From Streptomyces narbonensis (GTDB lineage Bacteria > Actinomycetota > Actinomycetes > Streptomycetales > Streptomycetaceae), in NCBI RefSeq assembly GCF_014649015.1, contig NZ_BMSF01000026.1, forward strand, positions 1 through 64,000: a stretch of DNA of 64,000 bases, written 5' to 3'. Positions 33,016 through 40,213 of this stretch are shown here, piece after piece (within the stretch, counting starts at the first letter, position 1; each line of letters begins with the position of its first letter). Below the pieces are notes generated by a model that did not search any database, had not been told where the DNA came from, and worked only from the letters and a program-made list of their open reading frames with translations. The position numbers and the translations under genes were made by a program.

Positions 33016-34008
33016 ATGAAGGCCTGGGTGCAGGACCGGTACGGATCGACGGACGTACTGGAGTTCACGGAGGTCGAGAGGCCGGCACCGCGCGAGCGGG
33101 AGGTCCTCGTCCGCGTCCACGCCGCCGCCGTCAACGCGGCGGACTGGCACCTGATGCGCGGCGACCCGTACGTGGCCCGGCTGGCCCTCGGCCTGCGAAG
33201 ACCGAAGGAGCGGATCCGGGGCCGGGACTTCGCGGGCCGGGTCGAGGCGGTGGGCCCCGGGGTGACCGGCCTGCGTCCCGGCGACGAGGTCTTCGGGGAG
33301 GCCCCCGGGTCCTTCGCCGAGTACGTGTGCGCCCCGGAGACGGCGACGGAGCGCAAGCCCGCCGGACTCACCTTCGAGCAGGCGGCCGCGATCCCGCTGG
33401 CCGGCAACACCGCCCTGATGGGGCTGCGGGACCTGGGGAAGACGCGCCCCGGCATGAAAGTGCTGGTCAACGGCGCCTCGGGAGGAGTCGGCACCTTCGC
33501 CGTGCAGCTCGCGAAGGCGTTCGGCGCCGAGGTGACGGGGGTGTGCAGCGCCCGGAACGCGCAGCTGGTCCTGGGGCTCGGCGCGGACCGGGTGATCGAC
33601 TACGCCCGGGACGACTTCACCACCGGCCAGGACCGCTACGACCTGGTGTTCGACCTGGTCGGCAACCGGTCACTGTCCGCGCTGCGGCGGGTCCTCTCCC
33701 CCGCCGGGACGCTCGTCCTGTCCGGCGGAGGCGTCTTCGAGGGCGGCAGCGTCTTCGGGCCGATGGGGCTGATCGTCAAGGGACAGCTGCTCTCCCTGCT
33801 CCCAGGCCGCCGCCTCCACGTCCTGACGGCCGTACCGCGCCGGGAGAACCTGGCGGCGCTGCGGGAGCTCGCCGAGACCGGCGGCATCACCCCGGTGGTC
33901 GAGCGCACCTATCCGCTGGCCGAGGCGCCGCGGGCCCTCCGGTACGTCGAGGAGGAGCACGCCCGCGCGAAGGTCGTCCTCAGCTGTCCTCCCCCATCAG
34001 GACCCTGA
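33016..34008 (+). CDS. NAD(P)-dependent quinone-oxidoreductase-like enzyme
   Basis: A 330-aa zinc-independent medium-chain reductase: KAWVQDRYGSTDVLEFTEVE at the N-terminus, RDFAGRVEAVGPGVTGLRPG, then the cofactor site VLVNGASGGVGTFAVQLAKA (about 151-170) and DLVFDLVGNRSLSALRRVLS. It belongs to the RTN4IP1/NADPH:quinone reductase group, reducing quinones or enones. Start ATG with GAGGGGG upstream. Its 3' end overlaps the TetR gene on the other strand by 29 nt, a tail-to-tail pair that is probably functionally linked. Confidence 0.87.
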   Translation: MKAWVQDRYGSTDVLEFTEVERPAPREREVLVRVHAAAVNAADWHLMRGDPYVARLALGLRRPKERIRGRDFAGRVEAVGPGVTGLRPGDEVFGEAPGSFAEYVCAPETATERKPAGLTFEQAAAIPLAGNTALMGLRDLGKTRPGMKVLVNGASGGVGTFAVQLAKAFGAEVTGVCSARNAQLVLGLGADRVIDYARDDFTTGQDRYDLVFDLVGNRSLSALRRVLSPAGTLVLSGGGVFEGGSVFGPMGLIVKGQLLSLLPGRRLHVLTAVPRRENLAALRELAETGGITPVVERTYPLAEAPRALRYVEEEHARAKVVLSCPPPSGP

Positions 34009-34555
34009 GCCCGGCGGTGAGGTCCTCGGCGCTCGGCGCGGTCTCCGGGTCGACCATCCACTGGATCATCACGCCGGTCGCGAGGGCCTGACAGAGCAGC
34101 CCCGCCACCCGGGCCTTCTCCGGGTCCGCCTCCGGGTCGATGCCGAGGAAGCCCTCGGCCATGCCGAGGCGCCCCTCCCGCTGGGGCTCCTTGATCGCGT
34201 CGCGCAGCTTCTCGTCGTCGTCGAGCCGGGTGACGATCTCGGTCTGGAGCTTCCAGACGGGCCGGCTGGCCTCGGCCGCCCCGATGACCTGCTCCCACAC
34301 GGCGTGGAAGCGCGCGTACGGATCGGCCGGCAGCTCCCGCTTCTCCTCGCCGCCCGGGCCGACCTGCTCGCCCCACTCCTCGGTGAGCGAGAGGAAGGCC
34401 TGCTGGAGCAGGGCGTCCTTGGAGCCGTAGTGGTAGCCGATGGAGGCGAGGTTGGTGCCCGAGGCGGCGACGATGTCACGGGCCGTGGTGCGCCCGTACC
34501 CCTTCTCCAGGAGGCAGCGCTTGGCGCCTGCGAGCAGGTCTTCCTTATGTCCCAT
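33980..34555 (-). CDS. TetR-family regulator, probably autoregulated
   Basis: A 191-aa repressor. The DNA-binding domain (5-50) reads AKRCLLEKGYGRTTARDIVA and ASGTNLASIGYHYGSKDALL. The ligand domain is helical (WGEQVGPGGEEKRELPADPY). No ribosome site precedes the ATG; TACAGT lies 6 nt upstream, so the mRNA is probably leaderless. A 27-bp palindrome overlaps this promoter, which fits self-repression. The oxidoreductase overlapping its 3' end is a candidate co-regulated gene. Confidence 0.88.
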   Translation of the reverse strand: MGHKEDLLAGAKRCLLEKGYGRTTARDIVAASGTNLASIGYHYGSKDALLQQAFLSLTEEWGEQVGPGGEEKRELPADPYARFHAVWEQVIGAAEASRPVWKLQTEIVTRLDDDEKLRDAIKEPQREGRLGMAEGFLGIDPEADPEKARVAGLLCQALATGVMIQWMVDPETAPSAEDLTAGLRVLMGEDS

Positions 34556-34561
34556 GACAGC

Positions 34562-34567
34562 ACTGTA
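34562..34567 (-). promoter_or_regulatory. Candidate -10 of the leaderless tetR mRNA
   Basis: Minus-strand TACAGT, 6 nt, ATG; CTTACA lies 19 nt further upstream as a possible -35. Confidence 0.5.
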
Positions 34568-34576
34568 CCCGGACGC

Positions 34577-34603
34577 TAGACGCTCGTGTAAGACGAATGT
34601 CTA
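34577..34603. promoter_or_regulatory. 27-bp TetR operator palindrome
   Basis: Minus strand: TAGACATTCGTC, three bases, CACGAGCGTCTA. Ten of twelve positions are symmetric. It overlaps the -35 region of the tetR promoter, 22 nt before the start codon. Confidence 0.65.
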
Positions 34604-34633
34604 GAGGCCGGGTACAGTCCCTGCGAGCAGCGG

Positions 34634-36223
34634 TCAGATCAGGTTGACCGAGCGGGCCGAGGCGGCACCGATCTCCTCGGCGATCTCCGCCAGGACGGCC
34701 GCCGGCAGCGTGTCGTCCACGGTGAGCACGACGAGCGCCTCGCCACCCTCCTCCGCGCGGGAGACCTGCATGCCCGCGATGTTCAGACCGGCCTCGCCGA
34801 GGATCCGGCCGACCGTGCCGACGACGCCCGGGCGGTCCTCGTAACGCAGCACGACCATGTGGTCGGCGAGCGCCAGGTCCACGTCGTAGTCGCCGACCGC
34901 GACGAGCTTCTGGAGGTGCTTGGGGCCGGCCAGCGTGCCGGAGACCGCGACCTCCTCGCCGCCGGCGAGGGTGCCGCGCACGGTGACGACGTTGCGGTGG
35001 TCGGGCGACTCGGAGCTCGTCGTCAGACGGACCTCGACACCGCGCTCCTGCGCGAAGAGCGGGGCGTTGACGTACGACACGGTCTCGTCGACCACGTCCT
35101 CGAACACGCCCTTGAGCGCGGAGAGTTCGAGCACCTTCACGTCGTGCTGGGTGATCTCGCCGTAGACCTCGACGTCGAGCCGCGCCGCGACCTCGCCCGC
35201 GAGGGCGGTGAAGATGCGGCCGAGCTTCTCGGCGAGCGGCAGACCCGGCTTCACGTCCTCGGCGATGACGCCGCCCTGGACGTTGACCGCGTCCGGGACC
35301 AGCTCGCCCGCGAGCGCGAGGCGCACCGACTTGGCGACGGCGATGCCGGCCTTCTCCTGGGCCTCGTCCGTGGAGGCGCCGAGGTGCGGGGTGCAGACGA
35401 CCTGGTCGAGCTCGAAGAGCGGGGAGTCCGTGCAGGGCTCCTTCGCGTACACGTCGAGGCCCGCGCCGGCGACCCGGCCCTCCTTGAGCGCCGTGTAGAG
35501 CGCCGCCTCGTCGACGATCCCGCCGCGCGCGGCGTTCACGATCCGGACCGCGGGCTTGACCTTGTGCAGCGCCTCGTCACCGATGAGGCCGATGGTCTCC
35601 GGGGTCTTCGGCAGGTGGACGGTGATGAAGTCCGCGACCTCCAGGAGCTCGTCCAGGGCCAGCAGCTTCACCCCCATCTGGGCGGCGCGGGCCGGCTGCA
35701 CGTAGGGGTCGTACGCGACGATCTTCATGCCGAAGGCGGACATGCGCTGGGCGACCAGGACGCCGATGCGGCCGAGGCCGACGACACCGAGGGTCTTCTC
35801 GCTCAGCTCGACGCCGGTGTACTTGTTGCGCTTCCACTCGCCGTTCTTCAGCGCGGTGTTGGCCTGCGGGATGTTGCGCGCGGTGGCGACCAGCAGACCG
35901 CACGCGAGCTCGGCGGCGGTGACGATGTTCGAGGTCGGGGCGTTGACGACCATGACGCCGGCCTTGGTGGCGGCGGAGACGTCGACGTTGTCCAGACCGA
36001 CGCCGGCACGGGCGACGACCCGGAGCTTGTTCGCGGCGGCGAGGGCCTCGGCGTCGACCTTGGTCGCGGAGCGGACCAGGATCGCGTCCACATCGGCGAT
36101 GGCGGGGATCAGCTCGGCGCGGTCCGCGCCGTTGCAGTGCCGGATCTCGAAGTCCGGGCCCAGCGCGTCGACGGTGGCGGGCGACAGCTCTTCAGCGATG
36201 AGTACGACAGGTTTCGAGCTCAC
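34634..36223 (-). CDS. serA: D-3-phosphoglycerate dehydrogenase
   Basis: A 529-aa enzyme starting the serine pathway by oxidising 3-phosphoglycerate with NAD+. Start is a GTG with GAGGA upstream. Type I (long) PGDH: catalytic/NAD domain about 5-315 (ARAGVGLDNVDVSAATKAGV, LGVVGLGRIGVLVAQRMSAF, NAARGGIVDEAAL, VCTPHLGAST with the catalytic His), an allosteric substrate-binding domain (about 320-450; PGLPLAEKLGRIFTALAGEV) and an ACT domain (about 455-529; MVVLRYEDRPGVVGTVGRIL) that binds serine. It lies downstream of ilvBNC on the same strand but after a strong terminator, so it likely has its own promoter. Confidence 0.96.
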   Translation of the reverse strand: MSSKPVVLIAEELSPATVDALGPDFEIRHCNGADRAELIPAIADVDAILVRSATKVDAEALAAANKLRVVARAGVGLDNVDVSAATKAGVMVVNAPTSNIVTAAELACGLLVATARNIPQANTALKNGEWKRNKYTGVELSEKTLGVVGLGRIGVLVAQRMSAFGMKIVAYDPYVQPARAAQMGVKLLALDELLEVADFITVHLPKTPETIGLIGDEALHKVKPAVRIVNAARGGIVDEAALYTALKEGRVAGAGLDVYAKEPCTDSPLFELDQVVCTPHLGASTDEAQEKAGIAVAKSVRLALAGELVPDAVNVQGGVIAEDVKPGLPLAEKLGRIFTALAGEVAARLDVEVYGEITQHDVKVLELSALKGVFEDVVDETVSYVNAPLFAQERGVEVRLTTSSESPDHRNVVTVRGTLAGGEEVAVSGTLAGPKHLQKLVAVGDYDVDLALADHMVVLRYEDRPGVVGTVGRILGEAGLNIAGMQVSRAEEGGEALVVLTVDDTLPAAVLAEIAEEIGAASARSVNLI

Positions 36224-36422
36224 GTGAGTCCTCACAGATCCAGTGCGGACGGCCGTCCCGACGGCCGCAGGCGGTGGAGGGGGCTTGCCGCGTGAAAGCG
36301 CACGACGCTGTGGGCCTGACGCGTATGTTGTTGAGAAGTGTAGTGGTGTGTCGGCGCAGCTCATACGCCTCGTTGGAAGGATCACCCGTCCGTGGTTGGA
36401 CGGGGTGTCCAACGATGTGGAA

Positions 36423-36449
36423 CGGGGCCGGACACACTGTCCGGCCCCG
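36423..36449 (-). terminator. Terminator after ilvC
   Basis: CGGGGCCGGACA (36423-36434) and its perfect complement (36438-36449) around a 3-nt loop, 12 nt beyond the ilvC stop. Confidence 0.8.
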
Positions 36450-36460
36450 CCCCGGAAGGC

Positions 36461-37462
36461 TTACGCCTCCTCGTCGTTCACCCAGCTCATGAGCTTCCGC
36501 AGCTCCTTGCCGGTGGTCTCCAGGAGGTGGTTCTCGTCCTGGGTCTTGTACTCGTTGTACTTCTTCAGGCCGCCGTGGTACTCGGCCATCCACTCCTTGG
36601 CGAAGGTGCCGTCCTGGATCTCCGCGAGGACCTTCTTCATCTCGGCCTTGGTGGCGTCGGTGATGATCCGCGGGCCGGTGACGTAGTCGCCCCACTCGGC
36701 GGTCTCGGAGACGGACCAGCGCATCTTCTCCAGGCCGCCCTCGTACATGAGGTCGACGATGAGCTTCAGCTCGTGGAGGCACTCGAAGTACGCGATCTCC
36801 GGCTGGTAGCCGGCCTCGGTCAGGGTCTCGAAGCCCGCCTTGACCAGCGCCGCGGTACCACCGCAGAGCACGGCCTGCTCACCGAACAGGTCGGTCTCGG
36901 TCTCTTCCTTGAAGGTCGTCTTGATGACGCCCGCGCGGGTGCCGCCGATGCCCTTGGCGTACGAGAGCGCCAGCGCGAAGGCGGAGCCGGTCGCGTCCTG
37001 CTCGACGGCGGCGATGCACGGAACGCCGCGGCCCTCCTCGTACTGACGGCGGACCAGGTGGCCCGGGCCCTTCGGGGCGACCAGGGCGACGTCGATGCCC
37101 TCGGGGACCTCGATGAAGCCGTAGCGGACGTTCAGGCCGTGGCCGAAGAAGAGGGCGTCGCCCGCCTTCAGGTTGTCCTTGATGGACTCCTCGTAGACCT
37201 TGGCCTGGATCGGGTCCGGGGTCAGGATCATGATGAGGTCGGCCTCGGCCGCCGCCTCGGCGACGGAGACGACGCGCAGGCCCTGCTCCTCGGCCTTGGC
37301 CTTGGACTTGGAGCCCTCCTGGAGGCCGACGCGGACGTCGACACCGGAGTCACGGAGCGACAGCGCGTGGGCGTGGCCCTGGCTGCCGTAGCCGATCACC
37401 GCGACCTTGCGGCCCTGGATGATGGACAGGTCGGCATCGTCGTCGTAGAACAGCTCGGCCAC
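36461..37462 (-). CDS. ilvC: Ketol-acid reductoisomerase
   Basis: A 333-aa class I KARI converting acetolactate/acetohydroxybutyrate to dihydroxy acids with NADPH. GTG start with AAGGAG seven bases upstream. Rossmann loop VAVIGYGSQGHAHALSLRDS (24-43), whose Arg-Asp-Ser end is the NADPH-preferring type, LMILTPDPIQA, AFGHGL-like FFGHGLNVRYGFIEVP, and the knotted C-terminal domain DLFGEQAVLCGGTAALVKAG and TAEWGDYVTGPR with metal-binding Asp/Glu. Third gene of ilvB-ilvN-ilvC; a 119-nt spacer separates it from ilvN. Confidence 0.97.
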   Translation of the reverse strand: MAELFYDDDADLSIIQGRKVAVIGYGSQGHAHALSLRDSGVDVRVGLQEGSKSKAKAEEQGLRVVSVAEAAAEADLIMILTPDPIQAKVYEESIKDNLKAGDALFFGHGLNVRYGFIEVPEGIDVALVAPKGPGHLVRRQYEEGRGVPCIAAVEQDATGSAFALALSYAKGIGGTRAGVIKTTFKEETETDLFGEQAVLCGGTAALVKAGFETLTEAGYQPEIAYFECLHELKLIVDLMYEGGLEKMRWSVSETAEWGDYVTGPRIITDATKAEMKKVLAEIQDGTFAKEWMAEYHGGLKKYNEYKTQDENHLLETTGKELRKLMSWVNDEEA

Positions 37463-37581
37463 TGGGATTCTCCTTGAGGTGCTGATGTTGCGTCCCACCG
37501 TACGGGGGAGCGCTTGAGGGAAGCTTTGGGGTCTCGTCAGTCGGACCGCCGGATGGACCTGCGGTTGACCTCCGATGACTC

Positions 37582-38109
37582 TCAGGCGCTGCGGTCGAGG
37601 GCCCGCAGGGACCGGTCCGTGATGGACCGGGAACCACGCCCTATGGCGATCGTGCCGGACTGGACGAGCTCCTTGACGCCGAACTGCTCCAGCATCTTGA
37701 GCATGGCGTCGAGCTTGTCACTCGAACCGGTGGCCTCGATGGTGACGGCCTCGGGCGAGACGTCCACGGTCTTGGCGCGGAACAGCTGCACGATCTCGAC
37801 GATCTGGGAGCGGGTCTCGTTGTCGGCGCGGACCTTCACCAGGACGAGCTCGCGCTGGATCGCAGCGCTGGGCTCGAGTTCGACGATCTTCAGGACGTTG
37901 ACCAGCTTGTTGAGCTGCTTGGTCACCTGCTCCAGGGGCAGGTCCTCGACATTGACCACGATGGTGATGCGGGAGATGTCGGGGTGTTCAGTGACACCGA
38001 CGGCGAGCGAGTCGATGTTGAAGCCACGGCGGGAGAAGAGCGCGGCGATCCGGGCGAGGATGCCGGGCGTGTTCTCGACGAGGACGGAGAGCGTGTGCTT
38101 GGTGGACAT
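37582..38109 (-). CDS. ilvN: Acetolactate synthase small (regulatory) subunit
   Basis: A 175-aa subunit that stimulates IlvB and confers valine feedback inhibition. N-terminal ACT domain (4-75): TLSVLVENTPGILARIAALF, SRRGFNIDSLAVGVTEHPDI, then a second ACT-like domain (about 85-160; LVLVKVRADNETRSQIVEIV, VTIEATGSSDKLDAMLKMLE). Often also named ilvH in Streptomyces. It follows ilvB by 31 nt and its ATG is preceded by GGAAGAG. Confidence 0.96.
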   Translation of the reverse strand: MSTKHTLSVLVENTPGILARIAALFSRRGFNIDSLAVGVTEHPDISRITIVVNVEDLPLEQVTKQLNKLVNVLKIVELEPSAAIQRELVLVKVRADNETRSQIVEIVQLFRAKTVDVSPEAVTIEATGSSDKLDAMLKMLEQFGVKELVQSGTIAIGRGSRSITDRSLRALDRSA

Positions 38110-38140
38110 GTCTGGGTCTCTTCCTTTTCGCTCTTCGCTG

Positions 38141-39979
38141 TCAGTCGTCTTCGCCGTCGCCGAAGTCGGGGCGGACGCCCCGCGCGGCCATGACCTCGTC
38201 GTTCGAGGTGCCCGCGGCGACCATCGGCCAGACCTGGGCGTCCTCGTGGACGATGAAGTCGATGACGACCGGACGGTCGTTGATGGCGTTCGCCTCGGCG
38301 ATGACCTTGTCCAGGTCGGCCGGGTCCTCACAGCGCAGGGCGACACAGCCCATGGCCTCGGACAGCTTGACGAAGTCGGGGACGCGGGTGCCCTTGTTCG
38401 CCTGGACGTCGTCCGGGCCGGAGTGCAGGACGGTGTTGGAGTAGCGCTGGTTGTAGAACAGCGTCTGCCACTGGCGGACCATGCCGAGGGCGCCGTTGTT
38501 GATGATGGCGACCTTGATCGGGATGTTGTTCAGCGCGCAGGTGGTGAGTTCCTGATTGGTCATCTGGAAGCAGCCGTCGCCGTCGACCGCCCAGACCGTG
38601 CGGTCCGGCATGCCGGCCTTGGCGCCCATCGCGGCGGGGACCGCGTAGCCCATCGTCCCGAGGCCGCCGGAGTTCAGCCAGGTGGCCGGCTGCTCGTAGT
38701 CGATGAAGTGGGCGGCCCACATCTGGTGCTGGCCGACGCCCGCGGCGAAGATCGTGCCCTCGGGGGCGAGCTGGCCGATGCGCTGGATGACCTGCTGCGG
38801 CGAGAGGCTGCCGCCCTCCGGCACCTCGTAGCCGAGCGGGTAGGTCTCGCGCCAGCGGTTGAGGTCGCTCCACCAGGCGGTGTAGTCGCCCTTGTTGCCC
38901 TCGCTGTGCTCGGCCTGGACGGCCTGGACCAGGTCGGCGATGACCTCGCGGGCGTCACCGACGATCGGGACGTCGGCGGCGCGGTTCTTGCCGATCTCGG
39001 CCGGGTCGATGTCCGCGTGGACGATCTTGGCGTACGGGGCGAAGCTGTCGAGCTTGCCGGTGACGCGGTCGTCGAAGCGGGCACCCAGGGCGACGATCAG
39101 GTCGGCCTTCTGGAGCGCGGTGACGGCGGTGACCGCGCCGTGCATGCCGGGCATGCCGACGTGCAGCGGGTGGCTGTCGGGGAAGGCGCCGAGGGCCATC
39201 AGGGTGGTGGTGACCGGGGCGCCGGTGAGCTCGGCGAGGATCTTCAGCTCGCCGGTGGCGCCGGCCTTGATGACACCGCCGCCGACGTACAGGACGGGCC
39301 GCTTGGCGGCGGAGATCAGCTTCGCGGCCTCGCGGATCTGCTTGGCGTGCGGCTTGGTCACCGGGCGGTAGCCGGGCAGGTCGGTCTGCGGCGGCCAGCT
39401 GAAGGTGGTCTTCGCCTGGAGGGCGTCCTTGGAGATGTCGACCAGGACCGGGCCGGGGCGGCCGGTGGAGGCGATGTGGAAGGCCTCGGCGATCGTCCGC
39501 GGGATGTCCTCGGCCTTGGTGACCAGGAAGTTGTGCTTGGTGATCGGCATCGTGATGCCGCAGATGTCCGCCTCCTGGAAGGCGTCCGTGCCGATCGCCT
39601 TCGAGGCGACCTGGCCGGTGATCGCGACGAGCGGCACGGAGTCCATGTGCGCGTCGGCGATCGGGGTGACGAGGTTCGTCGCACCGGGACCGGAGGTCGC
39701 CATACAGACGCCGACCCTGCCGGTGGCCTGCGCGTAGCCGGTCGCGGCGTGGCCCGCGCCCTGCTCGTGACGGACCAGGATGTGGCGCACCTTCTGCGAG
39801 TCCATCATCGGGTCGTACGCCGGGAGGATCGCGCCGCCCGGAATGCCGAAGACGGTGTCGGCGCCGACTTCCTCGAGAGAACGGATGAGGGACTGCGCGC
39901 CCGTGACGTGCTCGACGGTGGGCTGCGCGCCGCTACGGGGCCGCGGCTGCGGATGGTGCCCGGTGGCCTGGTCGGTCAT
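38141..39979 (-). CDS. ilvB: Acetolactate synthase large (catalytic) subunit
   Basis: A 612-aa ThDP- and FAD-dependent enzyme that makes acetolactate or acetohydroxybutyrate. FGIPGGAILPAYD (about 44), the ThDP Glu in RHEQGAGHAATGYA (about 72), FAD region LMALGAFPDSHPLHVGMPGM, and the diphosphate-binding VDGDGCFQMTNQELTTCALN followed by IINNGALGMVRQWQ. The ATG two codons upstream (MLMTDQ) is an alternative start. First gene of ilvBNC; preceded by a leader peptide and a T-run terminator, so attenuation by branched-chain aminoacyl-tRNA levels is expected. Confidence 0.97.
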   Translation of the reverse strand: MTDQATGHHPQPRPRSGAQPTVEHVTGAQSLIRSLEEVGADTVFGIPGGAILPAYDPMMDSQKVRHILVRHEQGAGHAATGYAQATGRVGVCMATSGPGATNLVTPIADAHMDSVPLVAITGQVASKAIGTDAFQEADICGITMPITKHNFLVTKAEDIPRTIAEAFHIASTGRPGPVLVDISKDALQAKTTFSWPPQTDLPGYRPVTKPHAKQIREAAKLISAAKRPVLYVGGGVIKAGATGELKILAELTGAPVTTTLMALGAFPDSHPLHVGMPGMHGAVTAVTALQKADLIVALGARFDDRVTGKLDSFAPYAKIVHADIDPAEIGKNRAADVPIVGDAREVIADLVQAVQAEHSEGNKGDYTAWWSDLNRWRETYPLGYEVPEGGSLSPQQVIQRIGQLAPEGTIFAAGVGQHQMWAAHFIDYEQPATWLNSGGLGTMGYAVPAAMGAKAGMPDRTVWAVDGDGCFQMTNQELTTCALNNIPIKVAIINNGALGMVRQWQTLFYNQRYSNTVLHSGPDDVQANKGTRVPDFVKLSEAMGCVALRCEDPADLDKVIAEANAINDRPVVIDFIVHEDAQVWPMVAAGTSNDEVMAARGVRPDFGDGEDD

Positions 39980-40060
39980 CAGCATCTCTTCTCGAAGCAG
40001 AGGGTTTTTGCGAGGTGTTTTGAGAGGGTTTACGTCGACTTGGGGGTGATCCAGTGCAAC

Positions 40061-40094
40061 AAAAAACCCCTCGTGCCGTGAGGCAAGCGAGGGG
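40061..40094 (-). terminator. ilvB attenuator terminator
   Basis: Stem CCCCTCG/CGAGGGG with inner TTGCC/GGCA pairing, followed by six T residues toward ilvB, about 80 nt before the ilvB start. Confidence 0.88.
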
Positions 40095-40152
40095 AGCGCG
40101 TCGGATGCTTTCTCAGCCGGGCCTACGGTGGCCCTGCTTTAGCCGACGCGCT
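40095..40152 (-). promoter_or_regulatory. Hairpin over the end of the ilvB leader peptide
   Basis: AGCGCGTCGG (40095-40104) pairs with CCGACGCGCT (40143-40152). The second arm covers the last codons (Lys-Arg-Val-Gly) of the leader peptide, so translation of the peptide controls whether the hairpin forms. Confidence 0.7.
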
Positions 40153-40180
40153 TTCCAAGTACGAGAATTCGGGTGCGCAT
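40139..40180 (-). CDS. ilvB leader peptide
   Basis: A 13-aa frame MRTRILVLGKRVG with consecutive Ile-Leu-Val-Leu codons and a further Val. A GGGAGG ribosome site lies eight bases upstream. The attenuator hairpins follow. Leader peptides of this kind before ilvB are established in actinobacteria, where stalling at branched-chain codons prevents termination. Confidence 0.85.
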   Translation of the reverse strand: MRTRILVLGKRVG

Positions 40181-40213
40181 GGCACTGACCCTCCCTCTCC
40201 CACCTCACCGGTG

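Larger units (their letters stand above)
34562..34618. terminator. Extended inverted repeat, likely serA terminator
   Basis: ACTGTACCCGG (34562-34572) and its exact complement (34608-34618) enclose further pairing, giving 20-base arms with few mismatches. It begins 16 nt beyond the serA stop and also contains the tetR promoter and operator. Confidence 0.6.
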
